Program-made: the position numbers and the translations under genes
In this document: piece after piece, positions 47,322 to 56,560 of the stretch
Numbering within the stretch: position 1 is the first letter of the stretch
Layout of the letters: the number at the start of each line of letters is the position of its first letter
Assembly: GCA_040752855.1 (NCBI GenBank)
Contig: JBFMHP010000006.1
Span: forward strand, 1-64,000
Reading direction: 5' to 3'
From: JBFMHP01 sp040752855
GTDB taxonomy: Bacteria > Pseudomonadota > Gammaproteobacteria > RBG-16-57-12
DNA length: 64,000 nucleotides
The notes under the pieces: model-generated
The model's input: the letters and a program-made list of their open reading frames with translations, nothing else
The model's database searches: none
Told to the model about the DNA's origin: nothing

Positions 47322-48998
47322 ATGGCGGACATTACTGAATACGGATTTACCACCCCGCACCGAAAACCGCCCACCGCAGACGCCTTCGATGTGCGCCCGC
47401 GCAAGGTGCATGCCTGGGTCGAGGCGTTGCCACTGACCAATATCACCGAAAGCGCGAAACGCCTCGCCAAGGTGCTCTACGAAACCAACCGCACGCAAAT
47501 CAAGGCCGAAGATCGATTCAAGATGCTCGAGATCCTGCGCGAGCCGGCGGAATTCATCCTGACGTCACTGGAGAAATATTACCTCGGGCAGCCCATCCCT
47601 TTAGATGAGAAAGCGAGCAAGGTCGTCGCCTTCACCCGGCAAATGCTCGATGAACTGGGCATGGGTTATAAATGCATCCTCGAGGACTTCCTGGACCACC
47701 CCAAGGTCAAGCTCAGTCAAAAAGAGCTGGCCGTTTGCCTGTACCGGCCCCTCACATATCTAGGCCGCCAACTGCTGATCGGCTACCAGGCCTATGGAAC
47801 GCCTCCGGCGATATGGCGTGAAGTCAACGTCCTGTACCGGCTGGCGGAACAGTTTGAACTGGAGACGCGGGAGTTCATCCCGGAACATCCCACCCTCGCC
47901 CATGCTTATGCTCGGATAGCGCTCCTGGCCCTCTCCGACCCCCATGCCTTGAGCCAGTATCAAATGACGCGTTTGTACCAAAGCCTGGAGCAGTGGTCGG
48001 CCTTCTGCCCGCTGATGAAGGCCGATGCCCTCCCGCTCGAATCAAGCGCGCTCTACTTTGTGGACCTCGCAAGCGAGCAGGGGCCGCAGATCGCGCGGCG
48101 ACACGCACTGCCGACGGGCGGTGACCCGCGTTTCTTCGATACCCGGGATCTGTCCGACGTGATCCGGATGCAGCTGGCGGAGCAAAACCCCGACGCCGTG
48201 CTCGAACACGTAGACCAGCCCAACCACACCACGCTCAGCCGTCTCATCACCGTGTGGCAAGGACAGCAACAACGCCACTTCGACCGCACACCCCGCGACG
48301 GAGAAATCGTGGCGCAGATCAGCCTCAATGCCATACACGATGCGCTCAACCCGGCCGAAGCCGCCGTCAAGTCCGAACCTGCGGGGGTCCAACGCCACGA
48401 CCGGTTGGAGCACTTCCTCGGCAGCCTCGAAGGATCAGCCCTCAGCCCGGTGGCTCCACAGGCATGGGAGAGCGACATAAACACGAGGATCAGCGCTAAC
48501 ATCCACTTCCAGACCACCGACACCACGCCCCCGTCCGCGCCCAGGCCACAGCCCGTCCGCCTGAAGGTGCTCGATCAAAGCCGGGGAGGATTGCGTCTCC
48601 GGCTCAGCCAAACCAAGGCCATGCCACGGCTCATGGTCGGCGATCTGATCAGCGTCAGTCTTGGCAATGCCACGGGAAGCTCCGATACCGAAATCGGATC
48701 GATAAAATGGCTGCGCAGGCGTGGCGAACAAGAGGTTGATTGCGGCATCCAGCTGCTGGCCAGCTCAGTCATCCCGGCCCAAGGGATCGACGCCCGGCAT
48801 GCCCGGAACGTTGCCTGCCTGGTCCTGCCGAGAATGCCCGAACTCAATCAGCCCAGCAGTCTCGTCACGCCCATCCAGTACCATTCGGCGGATCGCATCA
48901 CGCTCAAGCTCGACGGCAAGTCCCTCCCGCTCAAACTGGGCAAGGCCATCGAACACAACGAGCATTACGCGCGCTTCTACTATCACGAAGTGCCGTAG
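47322..48998 (+). CDS. FimW-like protein with C-terminal PilZ-type domain
   Basis: This 558-residue protein has an alpha-helical N-terminal region of about 300 residues (ELAVCLYRPLTYLGRQLLIGYQAYGTPPAIWREVNVLYRLAEQ). A linker and a C-terminal beta-rich domain follow, with VLDQSRGGLRLRLSQT at about 430 and a later VDCGIQLL. DxSxGG preceded by a basic stretch is the PilZ signature for c-di-GMP binding. It stands directly before a FimX-like gene, the arrangement of fimW-fimX in Pseudomonas aeruginosa, where FimW is a c-di-GMP effector for surface attachment. Identification rests on domain layout and neighbourhood. An AGGAGG ribosome site precedes the ATG, and a CRP/Vfr-type site is upstream. Confidence 0.65.
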   Translation: MADITEYGFTTPHRKPPTADAFDVRPRKVHAWVEALPLTNITESAKRLAKVLYETNRTQIKAEDRFKMLEILREPAEFILTSLEKYYLGQPIPLDEKASKVVAFTRQMLDELGMGYKCILEDFLDHPKVKLSQKELAVCLYRPLTYLGRQLLIGYQAYGTPPAIWREVNVLYRLAEQFELETREFIPEHPTLAHAYARIALLALSDPHALSQYQMTRLYQSLEQWSAFCPLMKADALPLESSALYFVDLASEQGPQIARRHALPTGGDPRFFDTRDLSDVIRMQLAEQNPDAVLEHVDQPNHTTLSRLITVWQGQQQRHFDRTPRDGEIVAQISLNAIHDALNPAEAAVKSEPAGVQRHDRLEHFLGSLEGSALSPVAPQAWESDINTRISANIHFQTTDTTPPSAPRPQPVRLKVLDQSRGGLRLRLSQTKAMPRLMVGDLISVSLGNATGSSDTEIGSIKWLRRRGEQEVDCGIQLLASSVIPAQGIDARHARNVACLVLPRMPELNQPSSLVTPIQYHSADRITLKLDGKSLPLKLGKAIEHNEHYARFYYHEVP

Positions 48999-49128
48999 GA
49001 AATGCGCCAATCCGCGCCATTTCATCAAAAACTTGCGGGATACGGGCACTTTGATAATATCTGGACTCAGTTATCACCCAAAAACGACGATAACAATAAA
49101 ATTCACCCCAAACAGGAAATAACGACGA

Positions 49129-51189
49129 GTGAATACTGAGCAGATTGTCTATCTATTGGTGGCCGAATCAACGCCCGAGGACACGGAGAAGCATCTCAAC
49201 AGCTTGAAGAATGCCGGGTTCGCGGTGCGGGAAAATGTCGTCAAGAACCTCGAAGCCCTGGAAGAAGCGCTGGCAGACAAATCGTGGGACATCCTGATCT
49301 GCGCCGAGCAGACCGCAGGACTGGCCGCGGCGGATGCCGTCAAACTCTGCAAAACGAAGTACCCCGAATTGCCGGTGCTGGTGATCACCGAAAACGACGA
49401 TCCCGCAAAGTCACTGCCGCTGCTCAAAGAGGGCGCCGCACACTGCATTCCCCGGGCGCAAGCCGAACGCTTCCGCCTGACGCTGTTGCGCGAGCTCAAA
49501 AACGTCGACAACAGGAAAAAGCTCACCCAACTCGCCCAGTCGCTGCAGGAAAGCGAGTTGCGCTGCCGCAGCCTGATGGACAGCTCGCGCGACGCCATCG
49601 CCTACATCCACGACGGCATGCACATCTACACCAACGACTCCTACCTGGAGATGTTCGGCATCATCAATGCCGATGAGCTCGCCGGCATGCCCATCCTCGA
49701 CATGATCGACGGCGAACAGCAGGGCGAATTCAAAAAGATGTTGCGCACGCTGGATGAAGATCAGATCGATCCCGACAAGCAGTTCATCTTCAAGGCCCGC
49801 CGCGCCAACGACAGCGGCTTCAAGGCGGCGATGAAATTCTCCCGCGCCAATGTCGATGGCGAACCCTGCATCCAAGTGGTCATCCAGGACATCTCCCAGG
49901 ACGAGGAACTCAAGAGCAAACTCAAGGAGCTGGCCACCACCGACCTGGTCACCGGGCTGTTCAACCGCCAACACCTGATCGAAACCATCACCGGCTTGGT
50001 CGGCGGCAAGGATCTCGACAAGAATCACCTGATCTTTCTCAAACTGGACAACTACACCGCGCTCAAGGACAGCATCGGCACGGCGGGCTTTGACATCGTC
50101 GCCCGCGACATCGCAGACATCATCCGCCACGCCATCCCGCACTCGCTGTGCAGCGCGCACTTCTCCGATGACATTTTCACCATCCTGGTGCGCAATGATG
50201 ATCCCAAGACCTCGATGGAATTGGCCGAAAAACTGCGCGACGCCATCGGCGAGCATGTCATCGACATCGATGGCAAAACCTACTCCACCACCGTCAGCGT
50301 CGGCTTCGTGCAAATGAATCAGACCCACAAAACCGCACAACGCATGTTGACCGAGGCCGAGCGCGCCTGTACCACCGCGCAAACCGAGGGCGGCAACGCC
50401 GTGCGCACCATGCAGACCATGGCGGTGGAAAACACCGAAGACTCCGCCAAAAAGATCCGCCAGGCGCTGGACAACAATAAATTCAAACTCTTGTTCCAGC
50501 CCATCGTCAGTCTGCATGCGGAACCGGGCGAGCGGTATGAGGTCTTGTTGCGCATGATGGGTGACAACGGCGAAGAAATCTCACCGGCCGCCTTCCTGCC
50601 GGTTGCCGAGATGTCCAACATGCTCCCGGAGATCGATCGCTGGGTCATCAAACAGAGCGTGAGCACCCTTGCCTACCAGCGCCGCAACGGCAAAGAACTC
50701 AAATTGTTCGTCAAACTTTCCGAGCAATCCATCGCGGACCCAGGCCTCCTGCCCTGGATCAACGCCTATCTTAATGCGGCGCGGTTGCGCGGGGACTGCC
50801 TCGTATTCGAACTCAGCGAAGAAGGCATTCATGAGGATCTCAAGCTCGCCAAGGAATTCGCCACTGCGTTGCAACAACTGCATTGTGAAATCGCCATCGA
50901 CCATGTCACCAGCGCCATTGCCAAATCCAACTATTTGCGCCATATTCCGGCCAAGTACGTCAAGATCGACGGCTCGATCATCTCCAGCATCACCAGTGAC
51001 CCGAGCAGCCAAGAAGCGGCCAAGCTGATCACGGCGACAAGCCTGGCGCAAAACAAGCTCACCGTTGCCGAGTTCGTGCATGACGCCAACACCCTGGCCA
51101 TGCTCTGGCAATTCGGCGTCAACTTCGTGCAGGGATATTATCTGCAGAAACCGGCCCCGCAGATGCAATACGATTTCTCGAGCACCTGA
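49129..51189 (+). CDS. fimX: FimX-like REC-PAS-GGDEF-EAL protein with degenerate active sites
   Basis: The product has 686 residues from GTG 49129, near the 691 of P. aeruginosa FimX. In order: receiver-like domain (1-125; no clear phospho-Asp context), PAS (about 145-265), GGDEF in which the signature is SDDIF (HFSDDIF), and an EAL domain in which EAL is EVL (YEVLLRM, about 471). The EAL metal and catalytic residues are partly lost (AIDHVTSA). Both losses are those of FimX, which binds c-di-GMP through its dead EAL domain, contacts PilZ and PilB at the pole, and promotes twitching. It should be a sensor, not an enzyme. It follows the FimW-like gene by 130 bp. Confidence 0.85.
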   Translation: MNTEQIVYLLVAESTPEDTEKHLNSLKNAGFAVRENVVKNLEALEEALADKSWDILICAEQTAGLAAADAVKLCKTKYPELPVLVITENDDPAKSLPLLKEGAAHCIPRAQAERFRLTLLRELKNVDNRKKLTQLAQSLQESELRCRSLMDSSRDAIAYIHDGMHIYTNDSYLEMFGIINADELAGMPILDMIDGEQQGEFKKMLRTLDEDQIDPDKQFIFKARRANDSGFKAAMKFSRANVDGEPCIQVVIQDISQDEELKSKLKELATTDLVTGLFNRQHLIETITGLVGGKDLDKNHLIFLKLDNYTALKDSIGTAGFDIVARDIADIIRHAIPHSLCSAHFSDDIFTILVRNDDPKTSMELAEKLRDAIGEHVIDIDGKTYSTTVSVGFVQMNQTHKTAQRMLTEAERACTTAQTEGGNAVRTMQTMAVENTEDSAKKIRQALDNNKFKLLFQPIVSLHAEPGERYEVLLRMMGDNGEEISPAAFLPVAEMSNMLPEIDRWVIKQSVSTLAYQRRNGKELKLFVKLSEQSIADPGLLPWINAYLNAARLRGDCLVFELSEEGIHEDLKLAKEFATALQQLHCEIAIDHVTSAIAKSNYLRHIPAKYVKIDGSIISSITSDPSSQEAAKLITATSLAQNKLTVAEFVHDANTLAMLWQFGVNFVQGYYLQKPAPQMQYDFSST

Positions 51190-51206
51190 TTTGAGCTCTC
51201 CAAAAC

Positions 51207-51238
51207 AAAAAAGGCGTGCCATGGCACGCCTTTTTATT
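51207..51238. terminator. Bidirectional rho-independent terminator
   Basis: AAAAAAGGCGTGCC-AT-GGCACGCCTTTTT separates the convergent FimX-like and htpX genes, with A and T runs on either side serving both strands. Confidence 0.9.
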
Positions 51239-51257
51239 TGGTCCATCACTCAGCGGA

Positions 51258-52142
51258 TCAACGCTGGGCTCTCAATGTCGCGATACGTTCCTCAAGCGGC
51301 GGATGGGTCATAAAGAGCCGCTTGATACCATGGCCCAGTCCACCCGAGATGCCGAAGGCGGCCATTTGGTCCGGCAGATGCGGCTGACTCACATTGCGTT
51401 GCAGACGCTCCAGCGCGGCGATCATCTTCTCGCGTCCGGCCAACTGCGCCCCGCCGCTGTCGGCGCGGAACTCGCGTTGACGGCTGAACCACATCACGAT
51501 GACGCTCGCCAGGATGCCCAGCACCAGCTCGGCGACGATGGCCGTGATCCAGAAGGCCGGGCCGTGGCCGTTTTCATTCTTGAACACCACGCGATCGACG
51601 AGATGGCCGATCACGCGCGAGAGGAAGATGACGAAGGTGTTGACCACCCCCTGGATCAGGGCCAGGGTCACCATGTCGCCGTTGGCCACGTGGCTGACTT
51701 CATGCCCCAGCACGGCCTCGGCCTCATCGCGGGTCATGTTTTGCAGCAAACCGGTGCTCACCGCCACCAAGGCGTTGTTGCGCGACATACCGGTGGCAAA
51801 GGCATTCACATCCGGACTATCGTAGATCGCCACTTCCGGCATACCGATGCCGGCGGCCTTGGCCTGCCGGGCGACGGTATCCACCAGCCAGCGCTCGCGA
51901 TCGTTGCGCGGCTGCTCGATCACCTGCGCGCCGGTCATGCGCTTGGCCGTCCATTTGGAGATCGCCAGCGAAATCAAGGAACCGCCAAAGCCCATCACGG
52001 CGGCGAAGATCAACAAGGCATTGAAATTCAGATTTGAGCCTTGCTGATCGAGGATGCTGTCCACGCCGAGCAGTCTCAGCGTGATGCTCAGCACCAAGAC
52101 GATAGCCAAGTTGGTCACCAGAAACAGAAAGATCCGCTTCAT
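51258..52142 (-). CDS. htpX: Membrane zinc metalloprotease HtpX
   Basis: The 294-residue protein has the size of E. coli HtpX (293). It has two N-terminal TM helices (about 4-24, 38-58), ERWLVDTVARQAKAAGIGMPEV, NAFATG, and the zinc motif AVLGHEVSHVANGD. Two further TM helices (about 155-175, 190-215) and QREFRADSGGAQLAG with the third ligand follow. It degrades misfolded membrane proteins in the cytoplasmic membrane, alongside FtsH. Confidence 0.97.
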   Translation of the reverse strand: MKRIFLFLVTNLAIVLVLSITLRLLGVDSILDQQGSNLNFNALLIFAAVMGFGGSLISLAISKWTAKRMTGAQVIEQPRNDRERWLVDTVARQAKAAGIGMPEVAIYDSPDVNAFATGMSRNNALVAVSTGLLQNMTRDEAEAVLGHEVSHVANGDMVTLALIQGVVNTFVIFLSRVIGHLVDRVVFKNENGHGPAFWITAIVAELVLGILASVIVMWFSRQREFRADSGGAQLAGREKMIAALERLQRNVSQPHLPDQMAAFGISGGLGHGIKRLFMTHPPLEERIATLRAQR

Positions 52143-52262
52143 CTAACACTCCAAACATTACTGACGGAATTCACATTTTAGCATAGTGCGCGTCGCGGCA
52201 GGCCAGTATGCTGACGACGCACAGCTGTTTAAATAGGGGCTTTCAGGCGGTTTTCAAGAGGA

Positions 52263-54029
52263 TCAAAGCGCGATCTCTTCGGCCGGATTTTCCGGCTGAA
52301 CGGAAAAGATGGTGAACTCCTCGTGCCGCGAGGCGGTTTCGCCGAGGATCACGGAGATGGTTTTCTTTTCCTGGCGTAAAAACACGTTCGCGCCGGAACT
52401 CAGTCTGTTTTTGTTGTGGGCGACGATCTGCCAGCGGGCGTTGCGATTGCGGATCAGAAAGGCCGGCCAGGCCTGTTCGGCCTTCTGCTCGCTGGGCGTT
52501 TGCACGGCGATGGCGCGGACCTCGTCGGCGAGTTTGATCAAGGTGATCAGCAAATCCCCGCTTGCCCGGGTGATGCGGCCGATGTAGCCGATGATGAAAT
52601 CCGTTTCCGCACCGTCGATGGCGTTGAACAAGGCCACCTGGCCGATGGCCATCGGCGTGACGTAGGTGGTCTCACGCGTTTTGATCTGCGTGCCGCCCTC
52701 GCTGTCATTGACCACAAACCAGCGCGCCTCGTCCTTGATCTGCCGGCTGTCGTCGGTCAGCATCGAGGTGCGGCCCGCCAGCATCTCCGAGAGGGTATTG
52801 GTGTCCTTGGTCTTGGTCTTGGGATGCTGAATGTTGTGCAAGCGCCGGTGGGCTTCTGTGAATCCAAAGAAGGCCTTCATGTTTTCGTATTGATTGATAT
52901 GCTGCCGCTCGTGCCGGCGCAGGCGCGGGTGCAACCGCAGGCGCAGCCGCTCGAGGAACAGGCCGCGATCCTGCGCACCGAGCACCGACAGCGGCGGCGA
53001 CATCTTCTCCACCGCCGCCTCGGGCGGCAGACTGAAGATGATCGCATGATCGTCATTGACCTGCGTCTTGAGGGCGCTGATGTCCAGCAGCAGTCCCGTG
53101 GTGTATTTGTCCTTGCGGGCATACACGGCGGGGCGGTCTTGGCCGAACAGGCACAACAAATGCCCGCTGGGCACCTCGCCGCCGGCGTCCTCGCGGATCT
53201 TGACCTTGGGTTCGATGATCTTCATGTAGGCGTCCATCACGTGGATCTGTTCAGCGGGCCAGGTCAGGGTATCGACCATGCCCAGCAACTGGATCGAGAT
53301 ATAGAGCTGCTGGGCGGATGCCTTGATGGCGCCGGTCTCGATTACGGAACGGTTGTCACGCAAATACGTTGGGATGCAACCCGACAGGCGCACGGCCTGC
53401 GTCGCGTCCTCATAATGCCAGAGGATGAAAAAGACCTGATTGCACACCGCCCAGCGCTTCGGCGACAGCAATTGGTAACGCAAGGCGTTGACCCGCTGCT
53501 CGGTCAGGATCAGATCGAGCAAGCGATGGCCCGCCTGGCGCAACCGGGGGCGGTTGATGACATAACGCAGGTCGGACAAACGGTAGTCATGATCGAAGAT
53601 GCGTTCGTAACCGGCGGAAAGCTCCCGGAGCGCCTCGCCGACGCGATCGAGATTCTCCCGCCGCGCGCTCGATTCGGGCACCGCATGGCTGTCGCGGCAA
53701 TTGAGGTAGACGTTGGCGATGTGCGGCGCGAGATAGCGCAGATACGTCTCCAACAGCCGCATGCGCCGCCAGGTCGAGACCTTGTGACGATTGAGCAGGG
53801 CAAGTTGGGAAATGGCATATTCCAACGCAACCAGCGGCGTGGCGCTGTAGGAACGCAGCACCTTGGCCACGCTGGATGCGCTGGTCTCCGGCCGCTCCCC
53901 GCGCCCCTTCAGATAATTGGGCAGTTCGAACTTGAGTCGATAGTCCCGAATGGGGAGATCCTTCACCCCGCCTTCTTTAACGACCGTCCAGATCTGTTTG
54001 ACCGAATCGAATAGCGCCCCCACATCCAC
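52263..54029 (-). CDS. Large cytoplasmic protein of unknown function
   Basis: This 588-residue protein starts at a GTG (VDVGALFDSVKQIWTVV). The first 270 residues are helical (LRYLAPHIANVYLNCRDSHAV, LRYVINRPRLRQAGHRLLDLILTEQR, WAVCNQVFFILWHYEDATQ). The pattern RPxxxxGxxLLxxxxxxxxxxxxxW around a helix pair is like that of the FimW-like protein at 47322. The C-terminal 200 residues are beta-rich (ARWFVVNDSEGGTQIKTRETTYVTPMAIGQVALFN; WQIVAHNKNRLSSGANVFL). The form VNDSEGG is a PilZ-like DxSxGG turn, so it may bind c-di-GMP. It is co-directional with parC, 15 bp downstream of its stop. Not firmly assigned. Confidence 0.6.
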   Translation of the reverse strand: MDVGALFDSVKQIWTVVKEGGVKDLPIRDYRLKFELPNYLKGRGERPETSASSVAKVLRSYSATPLVALEYAISQLALLNRHKVSTWRRMRLLETYLRYLAPHIANVYLNCRDSHAVPESSARRENLDRVGEALRELSAGYERIFDHDYRLSDLRYVINRPRLRQAGHRLLDLILTEQRVNALRYQLLSPKRWAVCNQVFFILWHYEDATQAVRLSGCIPTYLRDNRSVIETGAIKASAQQLYISIQLLGMVDTLTWPAEQIHVMDAYMKIIEPKVKIREDAGGEVPSGHLLCLFGQDRPAVYARKDKYTTGLLLDISALKTQVNDDHAIIFSLPPEAAVEKMSPPLSVLGAQDRGLFLERLRLRLHPRLRRHERQHINQYENMKAFFGFTEAHRRLHNIQHPKTKTKDTNTLSEMLAGRTSMLTDDSRQIKDEARWFVVNDSEGGTQIKTRETTYVTPMAIGQVALFNAIDGAETDFIIGYIGRITRASGDLLITLIKLADEVRAIAVQTPSEQKAEQAWPAFLIRNRNARWQIVAHNKNRLSSGANVFLRQEKKTISVILGETASRHEEFTIFSVQPENPAEEIAL

Positions 54030-54044
54030 CTCAAAACCAACCGC

Positions 54045-56297
54045 CTATTCCCCCAGCTCGATCCGGTCAACCTTCTGGAACCCACGAGGCAGCTTGTTGC
54101 CGCGGCGCCCGCGTTCGCTGAAATAGTGTTCCAGATCCTTGCCCTTGATCTTGCAATGCCGCGATCCGGCGTGAATCTTCAAGGTATCATGCGGTGACAA
54201 AACTGCAACCCCTATCAGGTATTCCTCACGTGCAGCCGCCCGCGCGGAGGGGATGCCAAAGATCTTGACCCCCTTGCCCTTGCCCAGTTCCGGCAAGTCC
54301 TTGGCAGGGAAGACCAGCATCCGTCCGTCATTGGTCACGGCCGCCACCAGCTCATTCTCCATGTCATTGATCAGCACCGGCGCCAAGGCGCGGCTGCCTT
54401 CGGAAACATTCAGCAGCGTCTTGCCCGATTTGTTCTTGGCATGGAGATTCTCAAGCCGCGTGACAAAGCCATAACCGCTGTCGGAGGCGATGAGGCAGAA
54501 CTGTTCGTTGGCTCCCATCACCATCCCGACGAATTCCGCCTTCTCCGGCGGGCTCAGCCGCCCGGTGAGCGGCTCGCCTTGGCCGCGCGCCGAGGGCAGC
54601 GTGTGCGCCGGCAGGGAATAACTGCGGCCGCTGCTGTCCAGGAACAGGGCCTGCTGATTGCTCTTGCCCTTGGCCGCGACCAGGAAACTATCCCCTGCCT
54701 TATAGGCAAGCGAGCTCGGATCGATGTCATGCCCCTTGGCCGCGCGCACCCAGCCCTTCTCGGAGAGCACCACGGTGATCGGCTCGGCGCCGATGAGCGC
54801 GGTCTCCTCCATGGCCTTGGCGGCTTCGCGCTCGACGATGGGCGAACGGCGCTCGTCGCCATACTTCTCGGCATCGGCCTGCAATTCATGGCGCACCAGG
54901 GTCTTGAGGCGGCGCTCGGAGCCGAGGGTCTGCTCGATGCTGTCGCGCTCCTTGGCCAGCTCCTCCTGCTCGGCGCGGATCTTCATCTCCTCCAGGCGGG
55001 CCAATTGCCGCAAGCGCGTATCCAGGATGAAATCCGCTTGCAGCTCGCTCAAGCCGAAGCGGCGCATCAGCTCCGCCTTGGGCTCCTCTTCATGACGAAT
55101 GATATGGATCACCTCGTCGATGTTGAGGAAGGCGATCAGCAGGCCGTCCAACAGGTGCAGCCGCTGCTTGACCTTCTCCAGCCTGAACTCCAAGCGCCGG
55201 CGCACGGTGGCAACGCGGAACTCCAGCCATTCGTGCAGCATGGTCAGCAGGTTCTTGACCTGCGGTCGGCCGTTGAGACCGATCACGTTCATATTAACGC
55301 GGTAGCTGCGCTCCAGATCGGTGGTGGCGAACAAATGGGCCATGAGCTGATCGGCATCGACGCGGTTGGAGCGCGGCACGATCACCAGGCGCGTGGGGTT
55401 CTCGTGATCCGACTCGTCGCGCAGGTCCTCGACCATGGGCAGCTTCTTCGCCTGCATCTGGCCGGCGATCTGCTCCAGCACCTTGGCCCCCGACACTTGA
55501 TACGGCAGCGCAGTGATGACGATGTCGCCTTCCTCGCGTATCCAGCGGGCGCGCATGCGAACCGAGCCGTTGCCGGTCTCGTACATCTTGCGGATCTCCG
55601 CGGCGGGCGTGATGATCTCGGCCTCGGTGGGATAGTCGGGCCCGCGCACGTGTTCGAGCAATTCCTCGAGCGTAGCCTTCGGGGATTCCAGCAGACGGAT
55701 GCAGGCGCTGGCCACCTCGCGCAGATTGTGCGGCGGGATGTCGGTGGCCATGCCCACGGCGATCCCGGTCGTGCCGTTGAGCAGCACATGGGGCACACGC
55801 GCCGGCAGCACGGCGGGCTCTTCCAGCGTACCGTCGAAATTCGGCACCCAGTCCACCGTGCCCTGATTGGCCTCGGACAACAACAGCTCGGCAAAGGGCG
55901 TAAGCCGCGATTCGGTATAGCGCATCGCCGCGAAGGATTTCGGATCATCCGGGGAACCCCAGTTGCCCTGCCCGTCGATCAATGGATAACGATAGGAAAA
56001 CGGCTGGGCCATCAGCACCATGGCCTCGTAACAGGCCGAATCGCCGTGCGGATGGAATTTACCGAGCACATCCCCGACGGTGCGGGCGGATTTCTTGAAC
56101 TTGGCCCCGGCGTTCAACCCCAGCTCGGACATCGCGTAGATGATCCGCCGCTGCACCGGCTTCAAACCATCGCCGATGTTCGGCAGGGCGCGGTCCATGA
56201 TGACGTACATGGAATAATCGAGATAGGCCTTCTCCGCAAAGACCTTCAGCGGCTGCTTCTCGATACCTTCGTGATTGATGTGTGCGCTATCACTCAT
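54045..56297 (-). CDS. parC: DNA topoisomerase IV subunit A
   Basis: The 750-residue protein equals the length of E. coli ParC (752). The winged-helix region has KSARTVGDVLGKFHPHGDSACYEAMVLMAQPFSYRYPL, the quinolone-determining region with normal Ser/Asp-type context. The catalytic Tyr is in AAMRYTESRLTPFAELL. A coiled coil lies near 430-470, and the C-terminal beta-pinwheel lacks a gyrase GQRGG box, so this is ParC, not GyrA. With ParE (58451-60337) it decatenates chromosomes. Unusually the two genes are separated by an HDOD and an outer-membrane protein gene. Confidence 0.97.
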   Translation of the reverse strand: MSDSAHINHEGIEKQPLKVFAEKAYLDYSMYVIMDRALPNIGDGLKPVQRRIIYAMSELGLNAGAKFKKSARTVGDVLGKFHPHGDSACYEAMVLMAQPFSYRYPLIDGQGNWGSPDDPKSFAAMRYTESRLTPFAELLLSEANQGTVDWVPNFDGTLEEPAVLPARVPHVLLNGTTGIAVGMATDIPPHNLREVASACIRLLESPKATLEELLEHVRGPDYPTEAEIITPAAEIRKMYETGNGSVRMRARWIREEGDIVITALPYQVSGAKVLEQIAGQMQAKKLPMVEDLRDESDHENPTRLVIVPRSNRVDADQLMAHLFATTDLERSYRVNMNVIGLNGRPQVKNLLTMLHEWLEFRVATVRRRLEFRLEKVKQRLHLLDGLLIAFLNIDEVIHIIRHEEEPKAELMRRFGLSELQADFILDTRLRQLARLEEMKIRAEQEELAKERDSIEQTLGSERRLKTLVRHELQADAEKYGDERRSPIVEREAAKAMEETALIGAEPITVVLSEKGWVRAAKGHDIDPSSLAYKAGDSFLVAAKGKSNQQALFLDSSGRSYSLPAHTLPSARGQGEPLTGRLSPPEKAEFVGMVMGANEQFCLIASDSGYGFVTRLENLHAKNKSGKTLLNVSEGSRALAPVLINDMENELVAAVTNDGRMLVFPAKDLPELGKGKGVKIFGIPSARAAAREEYLIGVAVLSPHDTLKIHAGSRHCKIKGKDLEHYFSERGRRGNKLPRGFQKVDRIELGE

Positions 56298-56560
56298 AAT
56301 CTGACCATACTCTAATATTCATCAGGCTCTAAGCCCTTGCACCCAATGCTGTCGAACCCCTCAAGGGTAAAAAACATGCCATCAGCCAGGCATTTTGAAA
56401 TCATTATTTACATTCTGAACTAAAGATTCCCAGCCCCGGGTCCGATATGGACTGTGTCATGCAACAGGACGAAGACCGTAGATTAAACGGCATAACCCCC
56501 GATTGTTCAACATAATAAAAAATCAACAATCAAATGCACACTGCAACAGAGGCTGGAAAG

